DNA of 64,000 nt from positions 185,658-249,657 of the forward strand of contig JAGUYK010000044.1 in assembly GCA_020061355.1 (NCBI GenBank), written 5' to 3'. The position numbers and the translations under genes were made by a program. This stretch comes from Ignavibacteriales bacterium. GTDB taxonomy: Bacteria; Bacteroidota; Ignavibacteria; Ignavibacteriales; Melioribacteraceae. Shown here piece after piece: positions 27,894 to 35,360 of this stretch. The notes beneath the pieces are model-generated. The model did not search any database, was not told the DNA's origin, and worked only from the letters and a program-made list of their open reading frames with translations. Numbering within the stretch: position 1 is the stretch's first letter; each line of letters starts with the position of its first letter.

Positions 27894-29416
27894 TCCGGCT
27901 CATAAATTTGAAACTCATCATCCATAGGTCTAATTTCATCATACAATCTTTTTAATGAATTCATTGCGGCTTGATTTCCTCTTTGAGCAGCTTGGCGGTA
28001 AAACCGGACAGAAGCTGCGCGGCTCTCTTTTACACCCAATCCTTTCTCATAACACAATCCAAGTAGCGCTTGTGCTAAAACAGAACCTTGATTTGCAGAG
28101 TTTCGTAGAATTTGCATCTGAGATTCAACATCGTGAGTTCCGGTATTTTCCGAAATCGTTATAAATGCTATTCTCACTTCGGCTTCCTTACTCCCCATAT
28201 TCTTTGCCAACTCCCAGTATTCAATAGCCTTGTCACGGTTCTTATCGACTAATGTACCAGAACTATAAAGGAGTCCGAGTTCTATCATTGAAGGAATATG
28301 TTTTTTATCAACTGCAGTTTTCAAAAAATCTAATGCTTGTTTTTCCGACAGCTGATTGTTGTAACCAAGGGCGGCTATTCCTGCCCATACAAACATTGCC
28401 TCTGCATCGCCGGCTTTAATTCTCTCCTTCAATAAATTTTCAAAATTTTCGTTCTGCATAAGTCGGAAAAGATTTTCACCGGATTTAAACGAACCTAACC
28501 TGTAGGCTCTTAAATAGTTTGATGCTGATGAAATTATATTCTCCTGAAATATTTTTCCTGTTTCGTACCCTTTACCAATTATTAACAATGCTTCCGGACT
28601 TCCATTGTCGGATGCAAATTTTAAAATCCCAATTCCGGATGTATCCTTTATCCCTAAATTTTCATTAAAGTCATTCAATCCAAATAATCTTTTTAACTCT
28701 GTACTTTTCTTATTTAAGAGTTCTTCAATATTAGAATCATCATTATTTATATTTTCAGTTTTGTCGAAATCATAAAAATCCAGATCCCAATTTGGATTAA
28801 TGATTTTCGCAGTTTCATCATTAACAATTGTAGAATTCTCTTTAGAATTGGGATCGGTGACAGGAATAAAATTCATTTTTTCAAATTGCTTTAACACTTC
28901 TTTAGCCGGTTCATACCCGGCTTTTGCTGATTTGCTTATAAGTTGATAAGCTTCATTCAAGTTACGGTTAACAGTAAGATTATCTGTCAGCAGTATTCCA
29001 TAAGCAAACTGTGCCTCAGGTAATCCGGCTTGTCCTGCTAATCTAAAGTTTAGATATGCTTCATACGGATTCCAGGGGACACCAATTCCGTTGTGAAGTA
29101 ATATACCATAATTAAAACGTGCCGCCGGTAAATTTTGATCTACTGCTTTATTAATCCAGTAGACAGATTTAACGGTATCAGCTGCAAAACCCTGTCCAAT
29201 AAGATATCTTATTCCAAGCTCATGCTGTGCAAACGGATCCCCGCGGTTTGCTTCAGTTACCAGAAGATACCCGGCAAGAAGCGAATATGACGGATACTTA
29301 GCTTTGAAAATTGATGGCTTATAAAACCGATTATTTTTGAATGCCTCGCTTCGTGTTGAATCCTGACCATATAAAACTGTAACAAGTAAAAACAATATTA
29401 TTATTCTACGAAGCAA
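27890..29416 (-). CDS. secreted Sel1-repeat protein
   Basis: 508 residues from TTG 29416 (AAAGGAA upstream). The signal peptide is MLRRIIILFLLVTVLYG. Several Sel1/TPR-like repeats follow, in two blocks (about 65-165 and 265-500), recognisable by GIRYLIGQGFAADTVKSVYW, AQALLGLCYEKGLGVKES and FYRQAAQRGNQAAM. A low-complexity Asn/Asp linker joins the blocks. Sel1 proteins act as scaffolds; the partner is unknown. Confidence 0.88.
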   Translation of the reverse strand: MLRRIIILFLLVTVLYGQDSTRSEAFKNNRFYKPSIFKAKYPSYSLLAGYLLVTEANRGDPFAQHELGIRYLIGQGFAADTVKSVYWINKAVDQNLPAARFNYGILLHNGIGVPWNPYEAYLNFRLAGQAGLPEAQFAYGILLTDNLTVNRNLNEAYQLISKSAKAGYEPAKEVLKQFEKMNFIPVTDPNSKENSTIVNDETAKIINPNWDLDFYDFDKTENINNDDSNIEELLNKKSTELKRLFGLNDFNENLGIKDTSGIGILKFASDNGSPEALLIIGKGYETGKIFQENIISSASNYLRAYRLGSFKSGENLFRLMQNENFENLLKERIKAGDAEAMFVWAGIAALGYNNQLSEKQALDFLKTAVDKKHIPSMIELGLLYSSGTLVDKNRDKAIEYWELAKNMGSKEAEVRIAFITISENTGTHDVESQMQILRNSANQGSVLAQALLGLCYEKGLGVKESRAASVRFYRQAAQRGNQAAMNSLKRLYDEIRPMDDEFQIYEPD

Positions 29417-29452
29417 TGGATTCCTTTAATAAAAACTTGAAGAAGTGTAATT

Positions 29453-29869
29453 TTAATAGAGCCATTTTTTCAGGATGAAATAATTTTTTCCGCTTTTCGA
29501 ATTGTAGGTGAGCTCATCCATTAATTGTTTCATAATGTAAAGTCCCATTCCGCTTTCGGGGAGATTGTTAATATCTTTTGGATCGAAGTCAAGATCGGGT
29601 ATTTCAAATTTTAAACGTGGTTCTCCTTCATCAATAATTTCCATCTCAATCAATTTACTGTCAATTTTCAGCTTTACACATATATAATTATTCTTTTGTT
29701 CCTTGTAGGAATGTTTAATTACATTGTTAACACTTTCCATTATACAGATTTCAAATGCATTAAGAATATACGATTCAACTCCTTCATCTTCTAAAATTTC
29801 ACGTACCTCTTTATTGACTTTAGCAACATTATCATAGTCGCTTAATATTTTTATCTCGAATTCTTTCAA
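29453..29869 (-). CDS. RsbW-type ATP-binding anti-sigma factor/serine kinase
   Basis: 138 residues forming a GHKL ATPase: N box FEICIMESVNNVIKHSY, then IIDEGEP and the glycine box ESGMGLYIMKQLMDEL. This is the HATPase_c_2/RsbW family, which phosphorylates an antagonist and sequesters a sigma factor. The nearby SpoIIE-type phosphatase is the natural opposing enzyme; no RsbV-like antagonist or sigma factor is in the window. Confidence 0.87.
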   Translation of the reverse strand: MKEFEIKILSDYDNVAKVNKEVREILEDEGVESYILNAFEICIMESVNNVIKHSYKEQKNNYICVKLKIDSKLIEMEIIDEGEPRLKFEIPDLDFDPKDINNLPESGMGLYIMKQLMDELTYNSKSGKNYFILKKWLY

Positions 29870-30013
29870 AAGAGTTAATCTGCTTTTGTTTCAATATAAA
29901 TATATAAAAGTGTTTATTAAGGGTAAAGTAATTGCTTCACTTTGGCGTTTTATTTTAGGTAAAATGATATGACTGTCGAAAAGTCAAAAAATGTATGTAA
30001 GCAGGAATTTGTC

Positions 30014-30044
30014 GGGACAGAAAGAAATGATTTCTTTCTATCCC
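30014..30044. terminator. AT-rich hairpin between DUF2892 and rsbW-like genes
   Basis: The 15-nt arm GGGACAGAAAGAAAT (30014-30028) pairs with 30030-30044 with a single G-T mismatch. There is no strong T tract on the minus strand, so its role as terminator for the upstream gene is uncertain. Confidence 0.4.
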
Positions 30045-30083
30045 ATAAAATTATTATTTACTAACTATAAGAAAATAGCCGAA

Positions 30084-30284
30084 TTACTTGGTCTCAGGTG
30101 TCTTCGTTTTGCAGGTCGAAATACCAAATGGTAAATAAGCCGGGCACCACCCAATTAATGCTGTAAAAATCGGAACGATACCTATTATTCCCCACAATGA
30201 TTCGAAATTGATTCCAAGGGCAATAATGATTAGACCTAATACTATTCTAAATACTTTATCTGCACTGCCAACATTTTTTGTCAT
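30084..30284 (-). CDS. DUF2892/YgaP-like small membrane protein
   Basis: 66 residues. The start MTKNVGSADKVFRIVLGL is the DUF2892 signature. A hydrophobic hairpin follows (about 12-28 and 29-45), and the end is GWCPAYLPFGISTCKTK with a conserved CPAY...G.STC cysteine pair. In other bacteria this domain accompanies rhodanese modules; here it stands alone. Probably an inner-membrane protein of unknown function. Confidence 0.88.
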   Translation of the reverse strand: MTKNVGSADKVFRIVLGLIIIALGINFESLWGIIGIVPIFTALIGWCPAYLPFGISTCKTKTPETK

Positions 30285-30347
30285 TTTGAAACTCCTTTAT
30301 TTTGGTAATAGTTAGATATCCTCCCGCTAAAAAGGATTCATTATATT

Positions 30348-31802
30348 TTACTTCAATAATAACATTTTTTTAACTAAAGAGTTGCCATTTACAGTCAACT
30401 TATAAAAATAAACACCGGTTGAGAGTTGAAAATCGTTAGTAGATAGTTGTACGGAATATTTTCCATCCGGTTTAAATTCGTTTACTAATGTTGTTATCTC
30501 TCTTCCAAGGAAATCATAAATCCTTAAATTCACATAAGCGGCAACTCCCAACTTAAAACTGATAACTGTTTCAGGGTTAAATGGATTAGGGTGATTTTGA
30601 TGAAGAACAAACTCTTCTGGTAATTGATTTCCTGTTTCTACTGAGGAAGGATTTACGAATTTTTTATCAATTAAATTCCATAGCTCACTTCTATTTCCGT
30701 CATATCCAAGAGCCCAGATACCAATACCTTTTAGATTTTTTTGAATTGCAAAATCGTATTTAAGATCTAAACTTAATGAATCGTCATACCAGACCTGGTT
30801 CCACCCATTATCATTCCATCTAATCCAGGGAGTTTGAGAAACTACGTCCCATATTTTTTCATATTGAATATAATCTGAAACTATTTCTCGATATGCTACG
30901 ATTTTTTGCCAATTGTTTTCAGTGCTATCACTGCTGAATGGAATAACAGGAGCATAAGGATTAGGTGAATTGCTTTTCCAGAAATTTCCATAGTATGGAA
31001 CTCCCAGTATGATTTTATCCGGAGGTACATCGTTGTATTCATCTTCAATAGATTTTATAACACTGAAATAGTTTCCGGTCAAAGGTGCGGATGGGCCGGT
31101 AGATTCCGACCAGCGACCCCAATAATCATAATTCATTATAAAAAGATAATCAGTATTATCAGCTAATAATTTAAAATCCCATTTCCCAAAACCATAGGAC
31201 GGTGATGCAAATGATACTTCCAGAGGTTTGTTGATAACGCTAAGATGACTCTTTAATGACTTTAAAAAATCAACTAGTACTATTTTAATATCTTGATCAA
31301 GGAGATTTTCAAAGTCGATATTAACGCCATCAAAATTATGTAGAACGATAGTATTAAGTATATTTTGAAATAACCGGTTAGTTACTTCCGGTTCATTTAA
31401 TATTCTATGAATATCATTTCCATCAAAGTTTGTAACAGTCATTATTACTTTCAGGCCATGTGAATGCGCCGTGGTAATTAGATCATTCCATGGCCATTCT
31501 GGAGGATTTTTCAAATTTCCTTCTGAATCTGCTTCAAAAGAAAACAGAGAAATATGCGATAAAAGATCATAGTGTATATGCTGGTGAAATCCTTCAACAT
31601 ATTCCCACCAAGGTAAAAAACCGAATACTGATTTATTCAATTTGGAAGTGCTATTGCTTTTAGTTAGGCTATTATCAGCAAGTGCTCCAAAATTTTTGCT
31701 TTCTTTTTCTGAAAGCTTTTTATAAAAATTATTTTCCGCCTGGTGCAAGGATTGTGCTAACGAGATAGAGGTCATGATTAATAATAGGAAAATGCTTTTC
31801 AA
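30348..31802 (-). CDS. secreted GH18-family glycosidase-like protein with T9SS sorting domain
   Basis: 484 residues: signal peptide (about 1-17), then a GH18 barrel whose catalytic motif is FDGVNIDFENL with D158, D163 and catalytic E165. This resembles the YaaH/SleL type more than classical chitinases. The barrel motifs WWEYVEGF and YDYWGRW are also present. The C-terminal ~85 residues are a T9SS type A sorting domain (LHQNHPNPFNPETVISF to GVYFYKLTVNG). It should be exported through the outer membrane and may act on a glycan such as peptidoglycan or chitin; the substrate is not shown. Confidence 0.88.
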   Translation of the reverse strand: MKSIFLLLIMTSISLAQSLHQAENNFYKKLSEKESKNFGALADNSLTKSNSTSKLNKSVFGFLPWWEYVEGFHQHIHYDLLSHISLFSFEADSEGNLKNPPEWPWNDLITTAHSHGLKVIMTVTNFDGNDIHRILNEPEVTNRLFQNILNTIVLHNFDGVNIDFENLLDQDIKIVLVDFLKSLKSHLSVINKPLEVSFASPSYGFGKWDFKLLADNTDYLFIMNYDYWGRWSESTGPSAPLTGNYFSVIKSIEDEYNDVPPDKIILGVPYYGNFWKSNSPNPYAPVIPFSSDSTENNWQKIVAYREIVSDYIQYEKIWDVVSQTPWIRWNDNGWNQVWYDDSLSLDLKYDFAIQKNLKGIGIWALGYDGNRSELWNLIDKKFVNPSSVETGNQLPEEFVLHQNHPNPFNPETVISFKLGVAAYVNLRIYDFLGREITTLVNEFKPDGKYSVQLSTNDFQLSTGVYFYKLTVNGNSLVKKMLLLK

Positions 31803-31927
31803 TGTATTATTGAATTTTTGGGGTTATAAAATAATATTTTTAATAGGAAAAAGGATGCCCTAAAAGATTATAAAAACTTTTAATATATAAAACTTCCGGG
31901 CTTATGAAAGTGTAACATAATTAAAAC

Positions 31928-33088
31928 TCATCTTGAAACGATAAATTTTTTTGTAGCTCTGAAATTACCGGCATTCAAATGATAGAAATAGACTCCGCTT
32001 GCTAAATTTGATCCATCAAATTTTATTTCATGGTAACCCTCTTTAAGGCTTTGGTTAATAACTTCAGAAACCTGTTCTCCCAATAAATTAAAAACTTTTA
32101 TAGAGACAAAGTATTCTAAGGGTAATGAAAATCTTATTGTTGTAGTTGGATTAAATGGATTCGGGTAATTCTGTTCTAATGTGAATTGATTTATCCCTTT
32201 AAGAGTAACAGCAACCTCATTAGAGTATTCATATGAACCGTCAAAATCAATCTGTTTCAAACGGTACTTAAAATTTATTCCTCCTAACGGCTGATCTGTA
32301 AATGCATAGTTCTTCGGAGAATTGCTATTTCCGTTCCCCTGAACAAAGCCAATTTTTTTCCACTCTTCATTCTGAGTTCTTCGTTCTACACTAAAACCGT
32401 AATTGTTAACTTCTGTTGCAGTGGACCAGGTCAATTGTATTTTATTACCAAAGACAATTGATATAAAGGATAATAGTTCAACAGGAAGGGGTGATGGAGA
32501 ATAATTAATCCAAAAATCATTGCCGTTATTATCCGTATCTGTGCCACTTCCATTAGAGCCATAAGTTTGGCTTCCATTATTATCAGCTCTGCAAATGCTT
32601 GAAACTGTAGAAGGTGATGGAGCGGGATTATTGCCTTCTGAAGAATTTGCTGTTGATCCATATCCAACAAAATCTATCACATTTGAGTCGTCGATTCCAA
32701 TAATATAATTTTGATCATTTACTAATGCGACTTTTCCAGCAGTAGCATTTAGAGAAATAGTGCCTATAACATTTGGTGGAATTGGTAAATCTATTCCATT
32801 AGTTCCTCCACTTTCTTGAATAATATAATAACTATTTGCTGATATTGAGCCAGTTAAATTTGTTTTATAGTTTGTCCAAGGTGATGAAATCCCAGTAGCT
32901 GATTGATATTGAATGGACCAGGACGTTAAATCGATACTCGAAAAAGTAGGATTGTATAAAACTATATAGTCGTATCTATAAGTGGCTCCACTATTACCTC
33001 CAGCTCCATATATTTCGGCAATAACCAAATGATTTGTCTGACCTGAAATAATTAAAGGAAATAAGAAAAAGAATAATATTTTTTTCAT
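31928..33088 (-). CDS. T9SS-exported lamin-tail-domain protein
   Basis: 386 residues from the ATG at 33088, which has a GAGGTGG ribosome binding site; the open frame begins 7 codons earlier. The signal peptide is MKKILFFFLFPLIISGQ. A lamin-tail-like beta domain (VIAEIYGAGGNSGATYRYDY, SSIDLTSWSIQY) follows to about residue 190. Next comes an LPVELLSF linker with a fibronectin-like segment, then the T9SS type A sorting domain (LEQNYPNPFNPTTTIRF). Probably a cell-surface or secreted protein; its function is unknown. Confidence 0.85.
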   Translation of the reverse strand: MKKILFFFLFPLIISGQTNHLVIAEIYGAGGNSGATYRYDYIVLYNPTFSSIDLTSWSIQYQSATGISSPWTNYKTNLTGSISANSYYIIQESGGTNGIDLPIPPNVIGTISLNATAGKVALVNDQNYIIGIDDSNVIDFVGYGSTANSSEGNNPAPSPSTVSSICRADNNGSQTYGSNGSGTDTDNNGNDFWINYSPSPLPVELLSFISIVFGNKIQLTWSTATEVNNYGFSVERRTQNEEWKKIGFVQGNGNSNSPKNYAFTDQPLGGINFKYRLKQIDFDGSYEYSNEVAVTLKGINQFTLEQNYPNPFNPTTTIRFSLPLEYFVSIKVFNLLGEQVSEVINQSLKEGYHEIKFDGSNLASGVYFYHLNAGNFRATKKFIVSR

Positions 33089-33250
33089 ACCCACCTCGTG
33101 GCTAAACATTCTATTTATTTAGTTTAATTTTCGAGGATGAGAATAACATCGTTTTAAATTTAGCAAATCTTAACTAAAAAGTAAGTGGAATTTTTTATAA
33201 AATTATTTTGTTCTATATAAATAAGACAAGCTGCCTTAAAAGGAAATTTC

Positions 33251-33886
33251 ATGAAATACTTTTTGGTTCTAACAATCATATTTTTTGCAGGCTGTAATGT
33301 AAACAAGAGCAATATTGCTCAAACAGTGAAAGAGGAAGAGATGATCGACACTTCAAAATATTCGGTAGCAACATTCGGTTCGGGATGCTTCTGGTGTACA
33401 GAAGCTATATTTGAATTGGTCAATGGTGTTATTAAAGTTGAATCAGGATACTCGGGCGGGAATGTACCTGAGCCAACATATGAAGCAGTATGCAGCGGTC
33501 TTACCGGACATGCTGAGGTAATTCAGATATTTTACGATCCCGAAAAGATTTTATACCCCCAGCTTTTAGAAATATTTTGGAAAACACATGACCCGACCAC
33601 ATTAAACAGGCAAGGTGCGGATGTCGGAACACAATACAGGTCGGTAATCTTTTACCAAAATGATGAACAGAAAAAGTTAGCCACGGAATACAAAAAGAAA
33701 TTAGACGATGCTAAAATCTGGGGCGATCCGATTGTTACCGAAATAACTCAATTTAAGAAATTTTACAAAGCTGAGGATTACCACCAGAACTATTATGCCA
33801 ATAATCCCTATCAAGGATATTGCAGTTTTGTAATAACACCGAAGATTGAAAAATTTAAAAAGGTCTTCACAGATAAATTGAAATAA
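33251..33886 (+). CDS. msrA: peptide-methionine (S)-S-oxide reductase, lipoprotein form
   Basis: 211 residues. The N-terminus MKYFLVLTIIFFAGCN has a lipobox with C15, so this MsrA should be a periplasm-facing lipoprotein and not cytoplasmic. The catalytic motif GSGCFWC gives the nucleophile C46 with C49. The MsrA signature YDPEKILYPQLLEIFWKTHDPT follows, and a candidate resolving cysteine is in NPYQGYCSFVI. It repairs oxidised methionine. The ATG follows AAAAGGAAATTTC. Confidence 0.95.
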   Translation: MKYFLVLTIIFFAGCNVNKSNIAQTVKEEEMIDTSKYSVATFGSGCFWCTEAIFELVNGVIKVESGYSGGNVPEPTYEAVCSGLTGHAEVIQIFYDPEKILYPQLLEIFWKTHDPTTLNRQGADVGTQYRSVIFYQNDEQKKLATEYKKKLDDAKIWGDPIVTEITQFKKFYKAEDYHQNYYANNPYQGYCSFVITPKIEKFKKVFTDKLK

Positions 33887-33944
33887 GTAATCCAATCGAA
33901 CTTATTAAGCCAATCTTTTCAACCGAAGAATTATTTAAAACAAA

Positions 33945-33971
33945 AAACCCCGACTTTTATAGCCGGGGTTT
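33945..33971 (-). terminator. terminator of the cold-shock gene
   Basis: AAACCCCG (33945-33952) pairs with CGGGGTTT (33964-33971). Read on the minus strand the stem is followed by TTTTTTG, just past the csp stop codon. It also separates the convergent msrA. Confidence 0.88.
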
Positions 33972-33994
33972 CGGTTTGAATTGCATTGTAAAAA

Positions 33995-34207
33995 TTATTG
34001 GATAACTTTTACTTCCTGAGCTTGTGGGCCTTTCTGACCTTGAGCAACCGTGAATTCAACTTGCTGTCCTTCTTGAAGAGTTTTGTATCCTTCACCAACA
34101 ATAGCCTGGAAATGAACAAACACGTCATCTCCGTCTTTGCGTTGAATGAATCCATAACCTTTTGCGCCGTTGAACCATTTTACGGTTCCTTTTACTCGTT
34201 CTGACAT
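33995..34207 (-). CDS. cspA: cold-shock protein (CspA family)
   Basis: A 70-residue single cold-shock domain that binds single-stranded RNA/DNA. RNP1 is KGYGFIQ (residues 16-22) and RNP2 is DVFVHF (28-33). [16 protein letters not shown] is diagnostic. AGGAG precedes the ATG. The long A+T-rich leader upstream is typical of cold-shock genes. Confidence 0.96.
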   Translation of the reverse strand: MSERVKGTVKWFNGAKGYGFIQRKDGDDVFVHFQAIVGEGYKTLQEGQQVEFTVAQGQKGPQAQEVKVIQ

Positions 34208-34529
34208 CTTATGATGCTCCTAAAAAAATGAAAAAATATTAATTTAAAGACGAACAGAGCACCTGCAAATTTTTGTTAATAATTAATCAACAAACTACCA
34301 TTGCTCAAGTTCATGAAAAGGACTTTAGCTTAACACGCATGCCCTTTTACAATGCGTGAAGGATTAGAATTATTCTCATCCTCAAACTTGTAATTATGGT
34401 TCTTAATCAATCTGGCTGGTTTCCTGCAAAATTAAGTCTGTTATGTGAGCGAACTACTAAATGGAAAAACTTCAACTTCAAAAACAGATAAAAAATAATG
34501 CAACAAGTAATGCTAAATATTAATACCTT
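34208..34529 (-). promoter_or_regulatory. long leader/upstream region of the cold-shock gene
   Basis: About 320 bp with no gene. The sequence is very A+T-rich, with a C/G-bearing stretch around 34330-34420. A long structured 5' UTR is usual for cspA-type genes, but no named element (cold box) is recognised, so the leader call is inference. Confidence 0.35.
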
Positions 34530-34559
34530 TTAATTCAATATATATAAGAACCAACTCAA
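34530..34559 (-). pseudogene. GIY-YIG N-terminal remnant (second tandem copy)
   Basis: From TTG 34559 the frame reads M-S-W-F-L-Y-I-L-N-stop, matching the first eight residues of the intact GIY-YIG gene at 34901, with the same ribosome-binding site upstream. It is the truncated end of a 342-bp tandem duplication. Confidence 0.75.
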
Positions 34560-34613
34560 ATTACTCCTGATTTTCCGGAGCTCTTTGCTCCGCGGGTAGG
34601 GCTCGAACCTACA
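34544..34613. repeat. 70-bp perfect direct repeat, left copy
   Basis: Identical to 34886-34955, offset 342 bp. It covers the last part of tRNA-Asn (T arm and acceptor), the tRNA-to-nuclease spacer, and the start of the GIY-YIG frame. About 15 further bp on the left match imperfectly. Confidence 0.95.
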
Positions 34614-34666
34614 TCCCGACTTCGTCGGGATAACAGTCTCATGCTATACTTCGATTTGCCCGCAGA
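34588..34666 (-). pseudogene. degenerate tRNA-Asn copy carrying a palindrome
   Basis: The 3' part (T arm and acceptor, 34588-34613) is identical to tRNA-Asn. The part AGCATGAGACTGTTA matches the anticodon region AGCATGCGGCTGTTA at 13 of 15 positions. The 5' end TCTGCGG can still pair with the acceptor, with one G-U. The anticodon stem and variable loop are replaced by the palindrome at 34613-34631. The 5' end overlaps the final codons of the GIY-YIG gene. Confidence 0.75.
34613..34631. repeat. 19-bp palindrome in a tRNA-Asn remnant (copy 1)
   Basis: ATCCCGAC and GTCGGGAT arms around TTC form a perfect 8-bp hairpin. The same palindrome, with one central base changed, is at 35042-35060 in the other broken tRNA. 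Confidence 0.9.
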
Positions 34667-34901
34667 GTATTTTATTTATCGCTGTTTTACTTTTCCAATC
34701 TTTTATTTTCATTTCTGCACTATGTGCATCAACCCTTGTCTTGTATTCTTTCTTAAATACAATTCTCCATGGTCGGTACCTGGAGGTAAACCCTTTCTCA
34801 ATTGTATTGTGATACTCTAATCTTCTTATTGGATTTTGAGAAATCCCAACGTAAAATTTTTCACATACTTTTGATTTCAATATGTATAAGAACCAACTCA
34901 A
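34644..34901 (-). CDS. GIY-YIG domain endonuclease, tRNA-associated
   Basis: 85 residues from TTG 34901, with AGGAG about 6 bp upstream. It is the minimal GIY-YIG nuclease domain: FLYILKS and KFYVGIS are the two strands with the conserved tyrosines, NPIRRLEYHN follows with the Arg/His pair, and AEMKIKDWKSK carries the catalytic Glu. It starts 29 bp after the tRNA-Asn 3' end, on the same strand. Its last six codons lie in a tRNA-derived sequence. After the TAG the same frame stays open for another 38 codons through the remnant tRNA into the second GIY-YIG start. Such single-domain proteins are often misnamed UvrC-like. The nuclease target is unknown. Confidence 0.85.
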   Translation of the reverse strand: MSWFLYILKSKVCEKFYVGISQNPIRRLEYHNTIEKGFTSRYRPWRIVFKKEYKTRVDAHSAEMKIKDWKSKTAINKILCGQIEV

Positions 34902-34955
34902 ATTACTCCTGATTTTCCGGAGCTCTTTGCTCCGCGGGTAGGGCTCGAACCTACA
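34886..34955. repeat. 70-bp perfect direct repeat, right copy
   Basis: Right-hand partner of 34544-34613, overlapping the 3' end of the intact tRNA-Asn and the first codons of the GIY-YIG gene. Confidence 0.95.
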
Positions 34956-35001
34956 ACCCTGCGGTTAACAGCCGCATGCTCTGCCATTGAGCTACCGCGG
35001 A
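34930..35001 (-). tRNA. tRNA-Asn (anticodon GTT)
   Basis: 72 nt with all four stems perfect: acceptor TCCGCGG/CCGCGGA, D stem GCTC/GAGC, anticodon stem TGCGG/CCGCA around loop CTGTTAA, and T stem GTAGG/CCTAC around TTCGAGC. The discriminator is G and CCA is not encoded. It is the only intact tRNA found in the window. Confidence 0.97.
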
Positions 35002-35030
35002 ATTTAATAAAAATTTTTAGAACTTTTTTT

Positions 35031-35081
35031 CTGCGGTTAACATCCCGACTTTGTCGGGATCTGCCATTGAGCTACCGCGGA
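35031..35081 (-). pseudogene. truncated tRNA-Asn copy interrupted by a palindrome
   Basis: The 5' half (acceptor strand, D arm to GGCAGA, 35059-35081) and the anticodon 3' part GTTAACCGCAG (35031-35041) match tRNA-Asn. Between them the palindrome at 35042-35060 replaces the GCATGCGGCT segment. The T arm and 3' acceptor are missing. It lies 29 bp upstream of the intact tRNA, same strand. Confidence 0.85.
35042..35060. repeat. 19-bp palindrome in a tRNA-Asn remnant (copy 2)
   Basis: ATCCCGAC and GTCGGGAT arms around TTT, identical to copy 1 (34613-34631) except for one central base. Confidence 0.9.
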
Positions 35082-35360
35082 ATTTATTAAGTATAAATTA
35101 TATACAAAATTGAGGTCTAAAAATAGATTTTAGACAATGATTTGTCAAGTTTCTGATTATAATTTTTTTAACTGATTTTCCATTATAGATAACTTTATTC
35201 CAATAAATGAGAAGTGAATTTAAAAAAATATAAGATTTGTTCTCTTTAATTAATGTAATTCAGTAAATTCACACAGCAAACTCTGTTTTAATTGAAGTAA
35301 ACTGATTCCATTATAGGCATATTAATTGCATTAAGTATCAATTCTCAGAAGGAATTAACA
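35082..35360 (+). other. upstream region of the methylmalonyl-CoA module
   Basis: About 280 bp of A+T-rich sequence with no gene; it should carry the promoter. No cobalamin riboswitch-like conserved box is recognised. AAGGA lies just before the ATG at 35361. Confidence 0.4.

Noticed and set aside
34588-34955. classical integrative-element attachment sites (tRNA 3' end duplicated)
   Set aside because: The repeat continues past the tRNA end into the nuclease gene and there is no integrase, so tandem duplication explains it better.
35031-35081. second tRNA-Asn next to the intact one
   Set aside because: Lacks the T arm and 3' acceptor strand, so it cannot be a functional tRNA.
35082-35360. cobalamin riboswitch before the mutase gene
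   Set aside because: No conserved riboswitch boxes are visible in the leader.
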